Shown: positions 60,958-64,000 of the stretch, in pieces
How positions within the stretch are numbered: position 1 is the first letter of the stretch
Layout: each line of letters opens with the position of its first letter
Assembly (NCBI GenBank): GCA_037445225.1
Contig: JBBIKW010000008.1
Span: 1-64,000, forward strand
Direction: 5' to 3'
DNA: 64,000 nucleotides
DNA from: M3007 sp037445225
GTDB taxonomy: Bacteria; Bacteroidota; Bacteroidia; Chitinophagales; Saprospiraceae
Translations under genes and position numbers: made by a program
Notes under the pieces: model-generated
What the model was told of the DNA's origin: nothing
What the model saw: only the letters and a program-made list of their open reading frames with translations
Databases searched by the model: none

Positions 60958-62232
60958 ATGGATACCTCGGCTTGGCTTTCTTTTTTGCCTCCTTTTTTTC
61001 AAGGCCTGGTTGTAGCCGTGGGCACAGGATTGGCGCTCGGATTAGAGCGGGAGCATCGACAAAATACCGAATCATATCGCTTCGCAGGGTTGCGCACTTT
61101 TTCCCTTACCAGCTTGGCGGGATACTTGACGGGCTACATAGCGATTGATGCGGGAAACCCATGGCTTTGGCCTGCGGCCACCTTGGGCGTACTACTGCTG
61201 GTAGCGGTTGCCTACTGGGCACAGTCCAAAGAGCACAATTTCGGCATCACTACGGAAATCGCTCTGTTCATTAGCTATCTGTGCGGGAGTCTGGTAGCGG
61301 CAGGACATCCGGGAGAGGCCTTTGGAGCAGCCGTGGCTACGGCAGTCATCTTGTCGCTTAAGGCGCGTTTTCAGTGGTTTGTTCAACAGATGCGCCCGGA
61401 GGAGCTGACGGCTTTTCTCAAGTTTTTCGTGTTGATGGTTTTGGCACTGTTGCTGTTGCCCGACGCCCATTTTGGCCCAAACAATCTCCTGCATTACCGA
61501 TCGGTAGGTTGGGTGATTTTGCTGGTCTCCTCCATCAGTTTAGCGGGTTATCTTCTGCTCAAGTTTGCTGGTACGCGCTACGGCATCTTGGGGGCGGCGC
61601 TGATCGGTGGTTTGTTTTCCTCTACTTTAGTAGCCTGGGTATTCAGCGCTCGAAGTCGGGAGCTGCCGCAATTGGGGCGCCTCTTAGGTGCGGGCATCGT
61701 ATTTTCCTCATCGGTCATGTACTTGAGGGTGCTCTTCTTAACGGGCCTGTTTGCTCCCAAAACGACCGCACAGCTGCTTTTGCCCTGCGTCTTGATGTTT
61801 CTGACGAGCATCTTAGTGGTGGGCAGAGCGAACACGTCGGCGCTTTCTAATGCAGCGGTGCCCACCTTACCGCTGACAAATCCGTTGGATCTAAAAAATG
61901 CGCTTTACTTTGGCGGCCTTTACATAGCCGTTGCGTTCTTCACGTACTATTCGCGTCAAGAAGCCGGCACGCTGGGCGCTTTCGCCTCCGCAGCCCTATC
62001 GGGTATCGCCGACATGGACGCTATTACCATAAGTACCGCTCAATGGGCAGAGTCGACTTCTAATCATGTGCTGGCAGCTCAAACCATCGTCGCAGCTGCG
62101 CTTTCAAATACCTGCTTCAAAATGGTATTGGTGTTCCTCCGCGGTAGGGGTATGGCACGGCGGTATGCGATGGTCGGATTTGCAGCCACACTGCTCATCG
62201 GCAGCGCCTGGCTGGTTATGTATCACCACTAA
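60958..62232 (+). CDS. MgtC/SapB-type membrane protein with DUF4010
   Basis: 424 residues from MDTSAWLSFLPPFFQG; the open frame extends to 60619 but that part overlaps ubiA-like sequence in another frame. The N-terminal MgtC-like domain has VGTGLALGLEREHRQ and FAGLRTFSLTSLAGYLTGYI; the rest is the DUF4010 multi-helix region (GAALIGGLFSSTLVAWVF, GAFASAALSGIADMDAITIS). Roughly a dozen membrane helices. MgtC proteins are linked to Mg stress; the role of DUF4010 proteins is unknown. A 7-of-8 -7 box (TACCTTTA) is at 60920-60927. It converges on yqgE with a three-base gap. Confidence 0.87.
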   Translation: MDTSAWLSFLPPFFQGLVVAVGTGLALGLEREHRQNTESYRFAGLRTFSLTSLAGYLTGYIAIDAGNPWLWPAATLGVLLLVAVAYWAQSKEHNFGITTEIALFISYLCGSLVAAGHPGEAFGAAVATAVILSLKARFQWFVQQMRPEELTAFLKFFVLMVLALLLLPDAHFGPNNLLHYRSVGWVILLVSSISLAGYLLLKFAGTRYGILGAALIGGLFSSTLVAWVFSARSRELPQLGRLLGAGIVFSSSVMYLRVLFLTGLFAPKTTAQLLLPCVLMFLTSILVVGRANTSALSNAAVPTLPLTNPLDLKNALYFGGLYIAVAFFTYYSRQEAGTLGAFASAALSGIADMDAITISTAQWAESTSNHVLAAQTIVAAALSNTCFKMVLVFLRGRGMARRYAMVGFAATLLIGSAWLVMYHH

Positions 62233-62235
62233 GGC

Positions 62236-62796
62236 TTAGTTCCAGCTCACCGAGTCGGGGATATCCGCGATGACGGTATAGGCGTTGCCCTGATGAGACA
62301 TCGCCAAGCGCCACAATTCTGCTGGAGGTGTATTGAACAGATAGTTAGGGTCCATCTCCCCGTTTATCCAAGACCGGTAGGCCATTTCCTCCTCTAATTG
62401 GCCGGCCGACCAGCCCGCATACCCCACGAGAAAGCGGATGTTGTGCGGTTGAATCAGTTGCTGAGAAATTAAAAATTGCAGCTCTTCAAAAGAGCCACCC
62501 CACCATACGCCTCGAGCCACTTGGATACTGCCCTCGAGAATATTCCCTACATTGTGAAGGTAGTTGAGCGTGTCTGTCTGTACGGGCCCACCGTAGAACA
62601 CTTCGGCTTCAAAATAAGGGAAGTCTGGCAACAACTCGTTGATAGTCATGTTAATAGACTTGTTCAAGATAAAACCTAACGAGCTGTGCTCATGGTGTTC
62701 ACACAACAGTACAACTGAACGGCGAAAGAAGGGGTCGAGCATGAAGGGTTCAGCAATCAGAATACTCCCGCTTTTGATCAAAGTATTGGTCGCCAT
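62236..62796 (-). CDS. YqgE/AlgH family protein (UPF0301)
   Basis: 186 residues matching the family along the length: SGSILIAEPFMLDPFFRRSV, EHSSLGFILNKSI, VFYGGPVQTDTLNYLH and FLVGYAGWSAGQLEEEMAYR, ending WRLAMSHQGNAYTVIADIP. Cytoplasmic, of unknown function; AlgH was named as a regulator of alginate genes in Pseudomonas, which says little here. The motifs are intact and the start (MATNTLIKSG) is the usual one. fabD is upstream on the same strand, 90 bases away. Confidence 0.93.
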   Translation of the reverse strand: MATNTLIKSGSILIAEPFMLDPFFRRSVVLLCEHHEHSSLGFILNKSINMTINELLPDFPYFEAEVFYGGPVQTDTLNYLHNVGNILEGSIQVARGVWWGGSFEELQFLISQQLIQPHNIRFLVGYAGWSAGQLEEEMAYRSWINGEMDPNYLFNTPPAELWRLAMSHQGNAYTVIADIPDSVSWN

Positions 62797-62886
62797 TTAA
62801 GAAATACGTCTCCTATTCTACTGCCACGGGCTGCAAGATAAAGGCTTTTTGCATAACGATGGTGCAGCATACTCTTCCGGATACCT

Positions 62887-63771
62887 TTAGCATTCTCCTA
62901 AAGAGGCGGTAGGAGCGATTTTTCGAATCATCCCACGCAGAATGGGACCTCCACCGCCGACCTCGATAAACTCACTGATGCCGTCGGCAATCATGTTCTG
63001 GATAGTTTGCGTCCAGCGAACGGGTGCCGTCAGCTGGGCGATGAGATTCTGCCGAATTTCTTCCGGGTCGCTTACAGGGCGCGCATGGACGTTTTGATAG
63101 ATAGGGCATATCGGCCGCTGAAAAACGGTCGCCTCAATAGCGTGCGCCAGCTCCTCCTTTGCGGGCTGCATCAACGGAGAGTGAAAGGCCCCTCCCACAG
63201 TTAACATCACGACACGCCGAGCGCCAGCTTGTTGCAATTTCTCCACCGCGCGTTCGATGCCTTTTCTCGTGCCCGAAATGACCAGCTGGCCAGGGGAGTT
63301 GTAGTTTGCCGGTACCACTACTTCATCGCTGATGTCGGTGCAGATCGCTTCTACTATCGCATCGTCTATCCCTAATACGGCCGCCATAGTGCTGTCGGTC
63401 CGCTCACAGGCTTTCTGCATGGCCAAGGCACGCCGATAGACCAGCTGCAGCGCATCGACAAACGACAGTGCGCCAGCAGCTGCTAGCGCAGTAAACTCAC
63501 CTAAGGAATGCCCTGCCACCGCATCCGGCCGAAAATCGCTGCCCGCTATTCGGGTTCTCACCCAGCTTTCCAAAAAAACGGCTGGCTGAGTTACCCTAGT
63601 TTGCGTAAGATCTTCTTTACTGCCGTGAAACATCATCTCTGAAAGGCGCCATCCCAAGACCTCATCTGCTTGGTCAAAGTATGCTCGGGCAATGGGGCTG
63701 CTCTCGTAGAGCGCCTTGCCCATCCCTTCGAACTGGGAACCTTGCCCTGGAAAAACGTAAGCTCGCTTCAT
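62887..63771 (-). CDS. fabD: malonyl-CoA:ACP transacylase
   Basis: 294 residues from MKRAYVFPGQGSQFEGMGKA; an ATG three codons earlier (63780) is possible. It loads malonate onto acyl carrier protein for fatty-acid synthesis. The nucleophile is the serine of VAGHSLGEFTALAA, with QTRVTQPAVFLES before it and the histidine in VGGAFHSPLMQPAKEEL; the binding arginine region is at EAFxR-like RRALAMQKACERTD. No other fab gene is adjacent. The upstream partial gene ends right at the start, so the two are co-transcribed. Confidence 0.95.
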   Translation of the reverse strand: MKRAYVFPGQGSQFEGMGKALYESSPIARAYFDQADEVLGWRLSEMMFHGSKEDLTQTRVTQPAVFLESWVRTRIAGSDFRPDAVAGHSLGEFTALAAAGALSFVDALQLVYRRALAMQKACERTDSTMAAVLGIDDAIVEAICTDISDEVVVPANYNSPGQLVISGTRKGIERAVEKLQQAGARRVVMLTVGGAFHSPLMQPAKEELAHAIEATVFQRPICPIYQNVHARPVSDPEEIRQNLIAQLTAPVRWTQTIQNMIADGISEFIEVGGGGPILRGMIRKIAPTASLGEC

Positions 63772-63780
63772 AAAATGCAT

Positions 63781-64000
63781 TTAAATGGAAAAGAGCACTT
63801 TCATCGCGTTCCAAAGTTGGCTCTTGAGATGGCGATCGGCTTCTAAGACGCTCAAAGCATCCGCCCAAAGAAAAGTGGCTCCTCCTAATTTTGATGGCTC
63901 GTAGCGCGAGGCAGCTACCTGGAGCCCCAATTGGAAAGGAGTAGCTCCAAAAACCATCACCGTATTCGGTTGTTTGCTTTTTAGAAGCCTACCCATGGGA
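63781..64000 (-). CDS. 3' part of an unrecognised gene running off the window
   Basis: At least 71 residues, ending MKVLFSI; the frame is still open at the window edge, so the ATG at 63996 may be internal. Visible features are VMVFGATPFQLGLQVAA and RHLKSQLWNAMKVLF at the C-terminus, with no membrane segment. I cannot assign a family. The TAA directly abuts the first possible fabD ATG, so it precedes fabD in one operon. Confidence 0.6.
   Translation of the reverse strand, partial: PMGRLLKSKQPNTVMVFGATPFQLGLQVAASRYEPSKLGGATFLWADALSVLEADRHLKSQLWNAMKVLFSI

Overview
The window comes from a member of the Bacteroidota with roughly balanced base composition; the order or genus cannot be read from it. 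Evidence: secreted proteins with type IX secretion (T9SS) C-terminal sorting domains of both type A and gliding-motility type B, two TonB-dependent receptors with carboxypeptidase-like N-domains, Bacteroidota-type families (DUF5683, DUF5689, OstA-like), and many copies of the Bacteroidota -7 promoter element TAnnTTTG (13 well-placed exact matches, five of them TACCTTTG) just upstream of genes. I saw no clear Shine-Dalgarno sequences at the starts I inspected. Most content is chromosomal housekeeping; there is no prophage, IS element or CRISPR array.

Layout. 1-1310: end of an rRNA operon (5S), a bidirectional terminator, two small membrane proteins and tRNA-Ala(GGC). 1320-9000: a TonB receptor with a T9SS-secreted alpha/beta-hydrolase-fold protein, a glycosyltransferase, an OstA-like LPS-transport protein and a DCC-family redox protein. 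9377-16542: a decayed ATP-cone/endonuclease gene, a RecB-type nuclease, the NAD(P)HX repair enzyme, a CoA transferase and the Mrp Fe-S carrier. 16539-22515: a leftward operon metK - M1 peptidase - membrane protein - LysM/lysozyme-like protein. 22663-30594: a TPR protein, the transglycosylase MtgA and a large exported TPR-CHAT protease, divergent from an ECF sigma factor and a membrane TPR protein that looks like its anti-sigma. 30599-34214: LpxD, a glycosyltransferase and a carbamoyltransferase (envelope polysaccharide). 34211-37411: arsenosugar genes, a small membrane protein, a one-domain asparaginase and an esterase. 37495-41525: priA, then infC-rpmI-rplT. 41702-55572: the surface block, with two related T9SS proteins, a TonB receptor/DUF5689 lipoprotein/DUF5683 operon, and a 2032-residue T9SS type B protein carrying 18 tandem Ig-like repeats. 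55633-64000: 5'-nucleotidase lipoprotein, PlsC, cystathionine beta-synthase, PurN, a UbiA prenyltransferase, an MgtC/DUF4010 membrane protein, YqgE, FabD and a partial gene.

The most interesting unit is the divergent TPR-CHAT / ECF sigma / membrane-TPR cassette: the arrangement suggests a protease-controlled sigma factor sensing an envelope signal, with a peptidoglycan glycosyltransferase in the protease operon. Other points worth attention are a likely one-base frame break at the start of mtgA, an erased ATP-cone endonuclease gene whose pieces can still be read, a secreted hydrolase-fold protein lacking its nucleophile serine, an infC gene starting at TTG behind an overlapping 17-codon leader ORF, and a metK promoter abutting a terminator-like hairpin.
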